Shown here: positions 52,801 through 61,138 of the stretch, piece after piece | How positions within the stretch are numbered: the first letter of the stretch is position 1 | How the letters are laid out: each line of letters starts with the position of its first letter | From: an uncultured Christensenella sp. | GTDB taxonomy: Bacteria; Bacillota; Clostridia; Christensenellales; Borkfalkiaceae | Length of the DNA stretch: 64,000 nt | NCBI GenBank assembly: GCA_910586035.1 | Contig: CAJUHT010000003.1 | Coordinates: 99,046-163,045 of the forward strand | Direction: 5' to 3' | The notes under the pieces: generated by a model | The model's database searches: none | Seen by the model: the letters and a program-made list of their open reading frames with translations, nothing else | What the model was told of the DNA's origin: nothing | Program-made: the position numbers and the translations under genes

Positions 52801-55477
52801 TAGCCGTAAACGTGCTTATCTTCTGGTTGAAAGTAGAAAGGAACAGCGCGAGGTAGTTTTTCAAGTGCTTCAATTCGGCAAGCACAACCTCCGCCGAACA
52901 GAATACCGAACGCTTTATTTTTTCGTCGCACTCGGTTATGTTTACGTTTGTAAACGGCGAGCGGTAAACCCCGCCGCACTCCCTTGCCGCCGCCTGCGCG
53001 GTGAGCAGCATATTTTCGTAGTCGGCAAGTTTTTTAGCCGTAAGATTGTCGTAGAAAGTGCTTTCTATATTTACGAGCTCGGGTGCGGCGGCGTTGCTTA
53101 AATAGTTTACGATGCCCTCGTACACGGAAACGCCCAGCCCGCGCTTTTTGTGCAACGCGTAAAGCGGCTGGTAAAGAGTGTCGCGGTACTCGCTGATTGC
53201 CTCGCCGTCGGCGGTAAATTTCGTTTGGTCGTACTCCGATTTGAGCGACAGCGTGTTTTCTATCGAGCGGACTATTTCGCCCTTGTCCACCGTTTTGCCG
53301 CTGTGCAGTTCAAGGCAGAATTCGCCTATCCCTATATCCGTCAAACGCTTTTTAACTACGTGCAGAGCCGCCTGCTTTTCGGCGACGAACAACACGCGCT
53401 TGCCCCTGTCGAGAGCGTTGGCAATTATGTTTGTTATAGTCTGGCTCTTGCCCGTTCCGGGAGGACCATGCAGGACGAACGTAGTGCCCTTGTCGGATTC
53501 CGCAACGGCGGAATACTGCGAGCTGTCGCAGGGCAACGGCGTAAGCACTTCCGAGGGGTCGGCTTCGTCCTCGTTTACCCCGCTGAGCTTATTGTCGGAG
53601 AATTTGTTTGTGTTTTCAAGCAGACCGGCAATCAAAGGATTGCGCCTGTACTCGTCAATATTGTCCCTTACGTCCCGCCACATCGCATAGCCCGCAAACG
53701 TAAATTGCGCGAGATACACGTCCTCGTAGACAAGCCAGCCCTTCATATTCGCCGTTTTGGAACGGAATACTGCAAGCGTTTCCACAGGAGTGAGTTTTTC
53801 GTCCTCCACGCCCCTTATGTCGATGCCGAATTCCTGTTTGAGAAATTCGAGCAGAGTGGTGTTTACAACGTAATCTTCGCCGAGCTCTACGGTTATGCCC
53901 TGCGTCTTTGTCCTTTTAAGGTTGACGGGCAGAAGCACTATGGGCGCGTACTTAAATTCCTTGTCGTCTGCGTGCCGCCATTTAAGGAAGCCGAACGCAA
54001 GGTAAATGGTATTTGCACCCACCTCCTCGCGCGAGGCTTTACCCTTGCGGATTAAAGTCTGCACCGCCTCCTGCAAACCGCTCTCTCCCGAATAGGAGCG
54101 GACTATCTGCGAGTTCAACTCTATCGACACAAGTTCGGAAAGCGTTTTGACCTTATTGCTCAAACCGAACCATAGCGCGTCCTCTATCTTGCTCTGGTTG
54201 GGCATAACGGTAAATACGTTTCTGCCTTCCGTCTTTTCCAAGAATACCTTTAAATCGGTAATCAACAGATGCACGCAGTCGCGCTGATAGCGGAAATTTA
54301 GGAGGTTGTTTTTTAAGGAAAGGTCTAAAAGCCGCCTTTCCCAATTTCTGTTTTTGGTGGCTTTGCGTTGAAGCGAAAGGCTGTCGGCGTCGATAAGCTG
54401 CTCGGGCTTGGCGTCGTAAGAATAGCGGTCGTTATCGAGAATTTCGTACGAAGAGCCGCCGCCCACCTTTATGGGCATAGGGAATATGCCGCCTATACGG
54501 CAACGCTTTACGTCGATACAGCTTTCGTACTTGCCCTGATTGAGTTGCGTTACAAAGTGCGTGGAGCTGGTTGCAAAGCTGGCGTTTTTGTGGGCGAAAA
54601 GGTCGTCGACGTCTACGATAGCCAAATTGTTTACGCCCGCGGAAACGTACCGCTCTATCACGGACATATCGTCCTGCAAGGGAGTGTTAAAACAACTTTC
54701 GTGAAGCCATACGCCAACGCCTATCTTGGTTTGACCCACGACTATTACGGGGTTGAATTTGGCGGCTTCGAGGCAAGAAGCCATATACACCGCCATTGCA
54801 AGCGGAGTAGCCGTGCGCGTAGGCACAAGGTCTGCAAGGTTGCCCACCCGCACGATATCGGCGGAATTTACGCACTCCTCCCGCTCGATATTCAAATTGC
54901 GCACCGCCGCGTACATAGAAGCGAACGCGTACATTAGCGCGTTTTTATCGTTGCCCGCGTAGCCGCTCCATTCCTTGGAATACCCCCAGGTCTTTAACTG
55001 CAAGCCCGCTTCCGCCAAAATCTTTTGGCAGTCGGAAAGTCGGGGGCGGACGAACGCCGCAAGCATTTCGGGGTTGCCCGAAGTGCCCGACCAGCTTTCC
55101 ATAGAAATAGCCTTTACCGACGCCTCTATCGAACAAACCACCGCCTTGCCGCACAGCACGGTTACGTTTACCGCGCATTCCTCGGAGGTATCCAGCTCGG
55201 CAAGATATTTGGGGTTGAGAAGCGAAGGGGTTTTAACCTCCATACTGCTTTCCGCGGGGATATGGTCTATTTTAATTTCCGCAGGCAGTATAAGCTTGTT
55301 TGCGCCCGTAACCTGCACAACCAAATCTTCGATAGCTTCCTCGCCGTTGTTGACCATTCTGAAAGACGTGAAGAGCGGAATACGGTTGTAGTAAGTTGCG
55401 TACGACACGCAATTTAAAAGTTCGCCGTCCAAATCAAGCGTTTCGAGTTGTTGTTTAGCTTTTCTGTTTGCTGTCAT
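49847..55477 (-). CDS. Large DUF4011-type superfamily 1 helicase with nuclease-like C-terminal domain
   Basis: A 1876-residue protein. Residues 1-130 look beta-rich, then a transglutaminase-like part (around TATPLAMAVYMASCLE), the DUF4011 segment RRLLDLSLKNNLLNFR (about 390-405), and an SF1 helicase with Walker A HGPPGTGKSQTI, Walker B VIFDEASQLP and VAVSRAREEM. Near the C-terminus a restriction-endonuclease-like domain (FKIDVGV then ILAVLCDG) is followed by a DUF3320-like part (EEPISEQFLIKRVLAQYG). Relatives show GIECDG at the second site; here the Glu is Leu, so nuclease activity is doubtful. Some relatives act in phage defence; its role here is unknown. Confidence 0.85.
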   Translation of the reverse strand: MTANRKAKQQLETLDLDGELLNCVSYATYYNRIPLFTSFRMVNNGEEAIEDLVVQVTGANKLILPAEIKIDHIPAESSMEVKTPSLLNPKYLAELDTSEECAVNVTVLCGKAVVCSIEASVKAISMESWSGTSGNPEMLAAFVRPRLSDCQKILAEAGLQLKTWGYSKEWSGYAGNDKNALMYAFASMYAAVRNLNIEREECVNSADIVRVGNLADLVPTRTATPLAMAVYMASCLEAAKFNPVIVVGQTKIGVGVWLHESCFNTPLQDDMSVIERYVSAGVNNLAIVDVDDLFAHKNASFATSSTHFVTQLNQGKYESCIDVKRCRIGGIFPMPIKVGGGSSYEILDNDRYSYDAKPEQLIDADSLSLQRKATKNRNWERRLLDLSLKNNLLNFRYQRDCVHLLITDLKVFLEKTEGRNVFTVMPNQSKIEDALWFGLSNKVKTLSELVSIELNSQIVRSYSGESGLQEAVQTLIRKGKASREEVGANTIYLAFGFLKWRHADDKEFKYAPIVLLPVNLKRTKTQGITVELGEDYVVNTTLLEFLKQEFGIDIRGVEDEKLTPVETLAVFRSKTANMKGWLVYEDVYLAQFTFAGYAMWRDVRDNIDEYRRNPLIAGLLENTNKFSDNKLSGVNEDEADPSEVLTPLPCDSSQYSAVAESDKGTTFVLHGPPGTGKSQTITNIIANALDRGKRVLFVAEKQAALHVVKKRLTDIGIGEFCLELHSGKTVDKGEIVRSIENTLSLKSEYDQTKFTADGEAISEYRDTLYQPLYALHKKRGLGVSVYEGIVNYLSNAAAPELVNIESTFYDNLTAKKLADYENMLLTAQAAARECGGVYRSPFTNVNITECDEKIKRSVFCSAEVVLAELKHLKNYLALFLSTFNQKISTFTAKKLSNLVQIVKTLAGNDLKAFFSCDEREFYVFYNANLRYDAGVRNWLARFKSLADVSKFADEIDDEIEKCRGDYLASRTLTVIVKRISHLARTPLKEGEELDWVKAALEIEQDKRKILTYTKLAANFVGLTGGINDKKRDEFLEPLYDFHSMCSGVFMDYNADAFNSVCAKAADGHLKPLFIGVLGAAKAFIQSSDFFADIIKANKLLISDEDLYDYYYAKCTALIDNIDMLPAWCMYKATAKNLNENGLTFITDALESGQISGEKILSAFRKNVYRNFVQKNIPADPRLSGFSATVLDETASNYSQILEEFTRLTRDKIRHDLIARLPAEETEGALALELMSFRRQTKANLRGLNLRALFGEIPELLKVVAPCMLMSPFTVSQYLPAVSDLFDIVIFDEASQLPTCEAVPSLARAKSAIIVGDPKQMPPTSFFMSVGADEDNPETDDLESVLDDCLALGIPEKHLTWHYRSKHESLIAFSNIMYYSSKLCTFPSPDALDSKVRFRYVENGVYQRGASKCNKEEAEALVSEVLARLSDPNARRSSLGVVTFSTPQQVYIERLLTKAIAERGLEDYAYEREEPLFVKNLENVQGDERDVILFSVCYGPDNLGKISLNFGPLNQFGGWRRLNVAVSRAREEMLVFSSMRYPMIDLSRTTSRGVAGLKAFLEFAERGRTGIAAPSDEVIVNRTGIGKYIAKELAACGYDCRCDVGVSDFKIDVGVLDPKNKRNFILAVLCDGSKNFSIKDKYVMQVNTLKRNNWNVIRLYSVNFFNNPKREVKKIKDYLDRLTSTENNVSGNFKRAYRCAKPTVTQADTNAILSGDMDAELIKTIKAVVTAEEPISEQFLIKRVLAQYGIQKYGVRLEGKITSLIPAGGLKSSNLMGATHYYKSDKAISFDRYRVEEGAPVRGGEGDYSPYDVIALVKAVLLENVSLYRDELISAVIAQFKPARATEKFINYISSCIDEGTESGMFIRSVSDRISLG

Positions 55478-55500
55478 TTTCCTTCCTCTCGCGGTAAGTT

Positions 55501-55523
55501 CGTCCGCCGCCGCGCGGCGGACG
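55501..55523 (-). other. GC-rich hairpin in the helicase gene leader
   Basis: A 9-bp stem (CGTCCGCCG and CGGCGGACG, 5-base loop) lies in the 5' leader between the promoter and AGGAAGG ribosome site of the large helicase gene. It may affect translation or transcript stability. No riboswitch is recognisable. Confidence 0.55.
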
Positions 55524-55546
55524 CGTTTACAAATTATGCCAAAAAC

Positions 55547-55575
55547 ATTATACCACGTACAAATAAAACTTTCAA
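55547..55575 (-). promoter_or_regulatory. Promoter of the large helicase gene
   Basis: On the minus strand TTGAAA (55570-55575) and TATAAT (55547-55552) are 17 bp apart, about 70 bp before the start codon. Confidence 0.75.
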
Positions 55576-55610
55576 CTTTTCAAACAATATTATTGACTTA
55601 TTTCCGCAAG

Positions 55611-55636
55611 ATAAAAGCGGCTTTTATCAAAGCCGC
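55611..55636 (-). terminator. Terminator after helD-like gene
   Basis: A perfect 8-bp stem (GCGGCTTT and AAAGCCGC, 4-base TATC loop on the plus strand) is followed on the minus strand by TTTTATCTT. It ends the HelD-type transcript just before the next promoter. Confidence 0.8.
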
Positions 55637-55678
55637 CCCTATATATTGCCCGTCCAATTGAAATTTTCGCAAAACGCG

Positions 55679-58048
55679 TTACCGCACAAGCGCGAGCTCT
55701 TTAAGCGCGCGGGTGTACGCAATATACTTTTCGTTGTCGCTCATATCCCCGTCCACTACCGCAACCGCCGTAAATTCCAGCCCCTTGCTTTCGTAAACGG
55801 TTAATACGTTTATCTTGCTTTTGGAAATTTTACCGCTGACGCGCACTACGTTATACGTCTTTTTGGCGTAAGCGTACAAATCCGCTTCGGTCGTAATTAC
55901 CGCGCGCAGCCCGCCTTTTTGCGAAAGAAACGCGGATATGCCGCGGCTATTGATTATTTGCACCTCCGCGCCGCCCAAACCAATCGCGCGCATTTCCACC
56001 TTTAAATTGTCGGAAACGTACGAAACAATCTGATTGGTGTTGCGGTAGTTCAAATCGAGCGTATACACTGGCATATTCAACGATTGCCACCCGCATATGC
56101 CGCGGTAACCCGTAATATTCTGCTTTAAATCGCCGAAAACATTAAATCTCGCGGAGCCGTTTATATAGCGCAAAACTTCGTACTCCGAGGGCGCTATATC
56201 CTGCGCCTCGTCCACAAAGACAAAGGCATATGCGGGGGTCAATCGGCAACCCAGCTCGCACAGCACGCGGCACAGGGCGTACGCGTCGCCGCGCACAAGC
56301 CTGTCGGCGGGCTCGCCGAATCTGCGTTTTGCGCTCTTTACAATCTCTTTGTAAAACAGCCTTGCAAGCTCCACCCTGTTTTCGCACTTGCCTATCTTTA
56401 CAAGATATTTTTCGCCGCGCACCACTTCGGCAAAGTCGCAGGTTACGTCAAGCGCGGAAGATATATTTTCAACGAGCGCGCAAGTATCCTCTACTTCCTT
56501 TTTGGTCTGCTCGCGCTTTAAAATTCTGTCGGGATAGGTATACTCCGTCCTGTCGCCGACGCGCTGTTTATACCTCTTTAAATCTTCTATTTCCTTGGCA
56601 ACTGTAACCGCGAGTTCGTTTAAATCGCGCGTCGCCGTTTCGCATATGCGCCTGCCGTTTGCGGCAATAAAGCGCAACGCCTTGTAAAAGGAAAGCAACT
56701 GCTTGAAAAAGTAGTAGTACCCGTCCATTCTGGCGTCCGCGCCGTTTACGGCGATAAACTCCTTTACTTCGTTTATGCAGTTGAACAGTTCGCGCATACG
56801 CTTGGTGAAGAATATGCCGCCGTCCTTCTTTTCCTTAATTTCGCCAAGCACGCACCTGCGCACACGCAAGCCCGCGTTCTTGATTTTTTCGTAATCTTTA
56901 AGTTGCCCCTCGAACGCCGAAAGCACCGCGCCGACGAACATATCGCCGCCGTCGGGCAACATTCCCCTCACGCTCGAATAAATTTTATTCAGTTTCTTGC
57001 GCACGTCCGCGGTAAACGCTTGGGAATATACGTAAGAGAGATATTGCGGGTTTACGGGTGCAAAATAATCGATTTTGTTTTCCAGTTCCACGCCGAAGCC
57101 CTTCAATACTTTGAGATAGTAATTTTCCAGCGTAACCGTCTTTACTTTTTCAAGTTCGAGTATGCGCGCCAGCTCGTCGATAAAGGCGTTGAAGCTATCC
57201 GACGGGGTAATCACCAAAACGGAAGCCGGCTTAATTTGCTCGTTATTGTACATCAGGTAGGAAAGCCTGTGCAGTAAAATCATAGTCTTGCCGCTTCCCG
57301 CAACGCCCTGAACTATAAACTCGGCTTCCTCCGGAGCGGTGATTATTTCGTACTGCTTTTCCTGAATGGTTTCGATTATGTCGCAAATTTCGCGCTTGTC
57401 CTTGCGCGAGGACAAAATTTCCTTTAAAAACGGGTCGAATATTACCGCGGCGTCGCGCCCGGCAATCTCCTCCTTAGTGAGATTGTCGCCCACCGAGAGG
57501 TACTCGTTTTTAAACTCCGCCACCCTGCCGCTGACGGTGCGCAGAGCCCTTCTTAAAACAAGCTTGTAATTGAATTGGTTTATGGTAAAAGTTAGTTTGC
57601 TCTTCTGGTAATATCTGCGGGCGAGCGGGGCGCGCCAATCGACTATTTCCAGTCCCTCGTCCCCGTGCTTGCCGATATAGTATGAATTGTAGCCGTCCTT
57701 GTCGTCCGTCAAGTCCATACGCGCAAAATACGGCTCGTCAAAAAAGCACTTGTACGCGTTGCGCTTTTGCTTGCAGGCGGCTATTACGGCGTTAAGCTCC
57801 AAAACGCGCCTGTACTTTTCCGCGTTGTAATCTTCCGCGGAAGTAAGCGCCGCCTTTTCCTCTTCGGCTTCTTTCAGCTTTTTGCCAAGCTTGTTAAGGT
57901 AGAGAATTTTGAGCATTGTAAGCACGGCGCTTATATGCTCGTTTTCCCACTCCCTCTGTTTATCTTCGTCAAGCAAATCGAGATAGAATTGCCTGTCGGC
58001 GTTCTTCTTCGGTTCTATTAAGTTTTTAAGCTTTTCGATATCCGTCAT
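55679..58048 (-). CDS. HelD-type UvrD-family helicase
   Basis: A 789-residue SF1 ATPase with the HelD layout: an N-terminal charged coiled-coil (residues 25-110), the segment YYIGKHGDEGLEIVDWRAPLARRYY typical of HelD, Walker A VQGVAGSGKTMILLHR near residue 252, Walker B FVFVDEAQDI, and a C-terminal helicase part (DLNYRNTNQIVSYV, KSKINVLTVYESKGLEF). HelD proteins bind stalled RNA polymerase and help recycle it. A general DNA helicase is the alternative. It has its own promoter and terminator. Next to the large helicase it may be part of a stress or defence group, which is inference. Confidence 0.9.
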   Translation of the reverse strand: MTDIEKLKNLIEPKKNADRQFYLDLLDEDKQREWENEHISAVLTMLKILYLNKLGKKLKEAEEEKAALTSAEDYNAEKYRRVLELNAVIAACKQKRNAYKCFFDEPYFARMDLTDDKDGYNSYYIGKHGDEGLEIVDWRAPLARRYYQKSKLTFTINQFNYKLVLRRALRTVSGRVAEFKNEYLSVGDNLTKEEIAGRDAAVIFDPFLKEILSSRKDKREICDIIETIQEKQYEIITAPEEAEFIVQGVAGSGKTMILLHRLSYLMYNNEQIKPASVLVITPSDSFNAFIDELARILELEKVKTVTLENYYLKVLKGFGVELENKIDYFAPVNPQYLSYVYSQAFTADVRKKLNKIYSSVRGMLPDGGDMFVGAVLSAFEGQLKDYEKIKNAGLRVRRCVLGEIKEKKDGGIFFTKRMRELFNCINEVKEFIAVNGADARMDGYYYFFKQLLSFYKALRFIAANGRRICETATRDLNELAVTVAKEIEDLKRYKQRVGDRTEYTYPDRILKREQTKKEVEDTCALVENISSALDVTCDFAEVVRGEKYLVKIGKCENRVELARLFYKEIVKSAKRRFGEPADRLVRGDAYALCRVLCELGCRLTPAYAFVFVDEAQDIAPSEYEVLRYINGSARFNVFGDLKQNITGYRGICGWQSLNMPVYTLDLNYRNTNQIVSYVSDNLKVEMRAIGLGGAEVQIINSRGISAFLSQKGGLRAVITTEADLYAYAKKTYNVVRVSGKISKSKINVLTVYESKGLEFTAVAVVDGDMSDNEKYIAYTRALKELALVR

Positions 58049-58069
58049 AAATAATAGTCCTGATAACTC

Positions 58070-58098
58070 AGTATATCAAACTTAAAAACAAAAAGCAA
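58070..58098 (-). promoter_or_regulatory. Promoter of the HelD-type gene
   Basis: On the minus strand TTGCTT (58093-58098) and TATACT (58070-58075) are 17 bp apart, 22 bp before the ATG. The putative IS end begins 20 bp further upstream at 58118, so the IS sits at the edge of the promoter. Confidence 0.75.
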
Positions 58099-58277
58099 GA
58101 GTTTGAAAGGCATTAAATGATGTTTGTCAAGCATTTTTCAGAAAATTTCTTAACTTTTCTAAAAATTTCTTTTCACGGGCAATTTTAGGCTCCAAAACAC
58201 CGCCTGAGAGGTGGATTTTTGGCGGTTATTGCCATTTTTGACCGATAGCAACGCCTTTCCTCGGCTTTCAGGACAGC

Positions 58278-58306
58278 AAAAAAGGGCTCTTATCTTTCAA
58301 AGAGCC
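58278..58306 (-). terminator. Terminator of the transposase gene
   Basis: A stem of GGCTCTT and AAGAGCC with an 8-base loop, followed by six Ts on the minus strand, lies 20 bp after the transposase stop. Confidence 0.82.
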
Positions 58307-58325
58307 TATTTGTTGTAGGCTTTCT

Positions 58326-59336
58326 CTAAGCCGCTTTCGGCTTGATAAATCTTACTCTGTATTCGCCCCTGCACTCTTTCAGGATTTCCAAAAGCTCAGC
58401 CCTCTTTTGACGGGGAGAGTACCAGACCCTCTTACCCTCTTTGTTCCTGAGCTGCGAGTGAGGGCGGTCATTGTACCTGTTCAGCCACGCCCCCATCTTT
58501 TCCTGTAATTCGTCCAGAGCGTAAAAAGTCAGGTGGTTATAAAAAGCCTCTTGGTCGGAGCGGTGGCTGCGCTCTACCTTACCGTTATGTCTCGGCGTTC
58601 TCGGCTTAATCAGCTTATGGCGGATTCGTAACTTATTCAGGAGAATATCCATTATGTGCATTGTCTCCTCTTTTGCGTTTGCAGGCGTAGTAAACTCGGT
58701 GCCGTTATCCGTTTGTATCGTGTGAGGCATATACCCAAAGTAAACGATGGCTCTCTTGATAAAATCAACCGTTGACCAGCCGCTGTGCTCGTTATAGGCG
58801 TAAATAAACCTTTCCCTCGTCGCCTCGTCAATTATCGTGTACTGATAAAATTTTTCGTATGCCAGCTCGCCCAAATAGCACTCTCTCGGTACATACTTGA
58901 CATCAAGCTGCCATTTCTGCCCTAACATCTCAGGCGTAAAATACGGCTGCTGAACATAGGGCACCTTTATTTCCTCGTGAGGGCGCAGACCGTTTTTGAC
59001 TACAAACCGATACAGCCCGTAGTAAGTCCTGCTGTAAGCGTAACGCTGGCGCAGAATACCCAGAGCCTCCGCATAGGTAATGTCGGGATTCTCCGTAAAA
59101 ATATCGACGATGTGCTTACGCTCCTCTTGCGTATGTGCGTTAAAGTGCGGAGTATGAGGAACGCAGGAGCCGTTTTCAAGGCTTTTTAGAGTGCCGTCAT
59201 ACTGAGCTTTCCATCGCCACAGGCTACGCTCGGTACATTTCGTTTTTTTGGCGACCCATAAAATATCGTAGCCCTCTACAAGCCACAATTTTAATGCCCT
59301 TTCTTTTTCTTTCGGTGAGTATCGCATACCTCGCAT
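58326..59336 (-). CDS. IS481-like transposase (DDE)
   Basis: A 336-residue transposase. The start has a helix-turn-helix (MRYSPKEKERALKLW, then TERSLWRWKAQYD). The catalytic core has Asp in WQLDVKYV, Asp in IQTDNGTEF and Glu in HNGKVERSHR, the DDE triad with the spacing of the IS3/IS481 group. A single ORF with no frameshift fits IS481. I chose the ATG at 59336, which has a perfect AGGAGG 8 bases upstream; the longer reading adds 23 residues. The gene appears intact, so the element may still be active. Confidence 0.93.
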   Translation of the reverse strand: MRGMRYSPKEKERALKLWLVEGYDILWVAKKTKCTERSLWRWKAQYDGTLKSLENGSCVPHTPHFNAHTQEERKHIVDIFTENPDITYAEALGILRQRYAYSRTYYGLYRFVVKNGLRPHEEIKVPYVQQPYFTPEMLGQKWQLDVKYVPRECYLGELAYEKFYQYTIIDEATRERFIYAYNEHSGWSTVDFIKRAIVYFGYMPHTIQTDNGTEFTTPANAKEETMHIMDILLNKLRIRHKLIKPRTPRHNGKVERSHRSDQEAFYNHLTFYALDELQEKMGAWLNRYNDRPHSQLRNKEGKRVWYSPRQKRAELLEILKECRGEYRVRFIKPKAA

Positions 59337-59611
59337 AAATCCGTCCTCCTGAGTGAAAGTAAAAATATAATAGCACAACATCAAAAAAATTTCAATCCCC
59401 CCCACTGTTAAAAAGCCGCCCTACCCTCAAAAATAAAAAAATAACCAACATCAACTTTTCCCTCGTGTGCGCACGCACATTCTGTCAGTCTGTCAGTCAG
59501 AATATTAAAAATTTATTTTTAGATTTGATTTTTTGATTAGATTCGTTAATTTTTAATATTCACTTTATATTTACCTTTCTCTTTATCTTTCCCTTTTGAT
59601 TTAGATTTATA

Positions 59612-59697
59612 TTTGCATTACTTTGTATTGCATTTGCATACTGTTTGCATTACAAAACTTATGCAAGTGCATAGCAAGTGTATAATGTTTGCATAGT
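59612..59697. repeat. Cluster of TTTGCAT direct repeats
   Basis: TTTGCATTAC (59612-59621), TTTGCATACT (59633-59642), TTTGCATTAC (59644-59653) and TTTGCATAGT (59688-59697) lie in an AT-rich gene-free stretch, with TATTGCAT at 59626-59633 and the inverted pair ATGCA-TGCAT at 59661-59672. The rest of 59406-59610 is AT-rich with a TCTGTCAG doublet and GTGTGCGCACGCAC. These could be protein-binding sites at the element's edge. Function unknown. Confidence 0.7.
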
Positions 59698-59710
59698 AAA
59701 AAAGGACATA

Positions 59711-59734
59711 AAATAAGACGGTTTTACCCGTCCT
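59711..59734 (-). terminator. Terminator of the prophage-like operon
   Basis: A 7-bp stem (AGGACGG and CCGTCTT on the minus strand, one G-U pair) followed by ATTTTATG lies 20 bp after the last membrane-protein gene. It is moderate in strength. Confidence 0.65.
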
Positions 59735-59752
59735 ATTTTTCTTATTAAATTG

Positions 59753-60748
59753 CTACACAGCCTCGTCCTGAACTGTAATATTTTCCTCAGGCGGTGCGTC
59801 CTCCACACACTCAGGAGCCGTAAGACACTCCGCCGTTGGATTGTCCGCCACATACTGCTGAAACTGATGGATTAGGTCTATCTGGTCGCTCATATAATTG
59901 ACAGTATCGTAAACGATATTCTCATAGCCCATTTTATAGCCCGTAAACCCGTTTAGAATTACAGGCATAAGTTTTAGACAGCAAGCCGCAAAGGTCGCCC
60001 AAGACGGATTTACGACGACATCTAAAACGATAATGCTCGTTAAAAGCGTCGTTACCGATATTTTGATAAACTTTACTACAAACGCCGTACCCTTTTTCGT
60101 GGTCGGATTTGTACCGAGCGGCACCCTGCGTCCTGCGCCCCTGCCACGCTTAAAAATCATTTCAGGCGTGAGCTTAATAGGTTTAACCTTATTAGCTTTT
60201 ATAATAGCCTTTCTCTGCGGCTCCGTGAGCTCTGCAACCTGCCGCAAAGCCTTTTTACTCATACCTACATATTTTTCCTTATAGAGCTTAAAATCAAGCC
60301 CTACATCGGTTATGATGGCGTGGCGTGTGCTTTGCAATTCCTCTGTAATAAAGTGCCTGCAAAATTCAAGTAGCCGCCCCTGTTGCTTATCCGTAATGAT
60401 TTTCTTTTTTATCGTGTCGTAGTCGTTTAGGGTATTTTTGTATGCGTCGCTTTCCTTGCCTGCTCTCATACCCGTGTCTGAAAAATTTATATACATCGAA
60501 TACGAGCAAAACAATAATACAAAGAACGCCAGACCGAGCTTAGTCCAATCCGCAAACGAGCTGAGCTGTATATCCGTAGTAAATACTACGATAACTACGA
60601 ATACGAGAAATACACCCACGAATATGCCCGAATTGTTGAGCAATCCCTTTGCAATTTTTCGTTTTGTGTTGTGCATACCCTCGACGACATTTCCCATCGA
60701 GGGCTTGTTTTCCTTTTTATCGCCTATCGGTTTAATCGGCTCCGCCAT
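59753..60748 (-). CDS. Hypothetical membrane protein of prophage-like module
   Basis: A protein of about 331 residues that I do not recognise. The ATG at 60748 (MAEPIKPIGD) is preferred because GGAGG lies 8 bases upstream. It has two hydrophobic helices near residues 42-85, a basic central part rich in Lys and Arg, and two more helices near 225-270, then an acidic tail (EDAPPEENITVQDE). It may span the membrane with the central domain on one side. It overlaps the neighbour by 17 bp and is last in the run with the DGR, so it may belong to a phage lysis or membrane module. That link is inference. Confidence 0.7.
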   Translation of the reverse strand: MAEPIKPIGDKKENKPSMGNVVEGMHNTKRKIAKGLLNNSGIFVGVFLVFVVIVVFTTDIQLSSFADWTKLGLAFFVLLFCSYSMYINFSDTGMRAGKESDAYKNTLNDYDTIKKKIITDKQQGRLLEFCRHFITEELQSTRHAIITDVGLDFKLYKEKYVGMSKKALRQVAELTEPQRKAIIKANKVKPIKLTPEMIFKRGRGAGRRVPLGTNPTTKKGTAFVVKFIKISVTTLLTSIIVLDVVVNPSWATFAACCLKLMPVILNGFTGYKMGYENIVYDTVNYMSDQIDLIHQFQQYVADNPTAECLTAPECVEDAPPEENITVQDEAV

Positions 60749-61136
60749 CGCCAGCACCTCCGTTGTTAGAATCTTTGTCAGGTTTCTCTATCAAGTGATT
60801 AGCCCACTTAAATAACAGAGCTCCTATCCCGTTTGAAATAGCTCCGACAATACAGACAAACCGCATTTGAAATATAATATTTGCCAAAAGTATTGTTAAG
60901 ATAGCAAGTATAGTCCATATCAACCACGCCGCAGGGGATTTCAGTTTTTCTTTAATCACCCGAATAAACGGTATGCAAGATATAAACAACAGAACAAAAG
61001 CAATACCTGAGATGGTCGCCTTGTCGCTCGTCGCTATCCATACAGGAAATTGAGATAAAGTGGCGGCAAGAGGAGCGGCAACACAGAGTATAGTTGACAC
61101 CCATTTAATGATGTTGCCTTTCGTCTTATTTTTCAT
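60732..61136 (-). CDS. Hypothetical four-helix membrane protein
   Basis: A protein of 134 residues with four hydrophobic helices (about residues 12-34, 43-62, 69-90 and 92-112) and a Gly/Asp-rich tail. AGGAGG lies 7 bases before the ATG at 61136. Small size, several helices and location between other membrane proteins are compatible with a holin-like role, but no diagnostic motif is present. It starts 2 bp after the neighbour's stop. Confidence 0.7.
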   Translation of the reverse strand: MKNKTKGNIIKWVSTILCVAAPLAATLSQFPVWIATSDKATISGIAFVLLFISCIPFIRVIKEKLKSPAAWLIWTILAILTILLANIIFQMRFVCIVGAISNGIGALLFKWANHLIEKPDKDSNNGGAGDGGAD

Positions 61137-61138
61137 AA

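Larger units (their letters stand above)
58118..59383 (-). mobile_element. IS481-like insertion sequence (ends tentative)
   Basis: A single transposase gene fills the element. TGATGTTTGTC at 58118 and the inverse of GCACAACATCA ending at 59383 are candidate terminal repeats (seven identical bases, then similar). The resulting size of 1266 bp suits the family. A convincing target-site duplication is not seen beyond AAA, so the exact ends are uncertain. Confidence 0.5.

Noticed and set aside
59612..59697. CRISPR array
   Set aside because: The repeats are 7-10 bp and unevenly spaced, and no cas genes are present.
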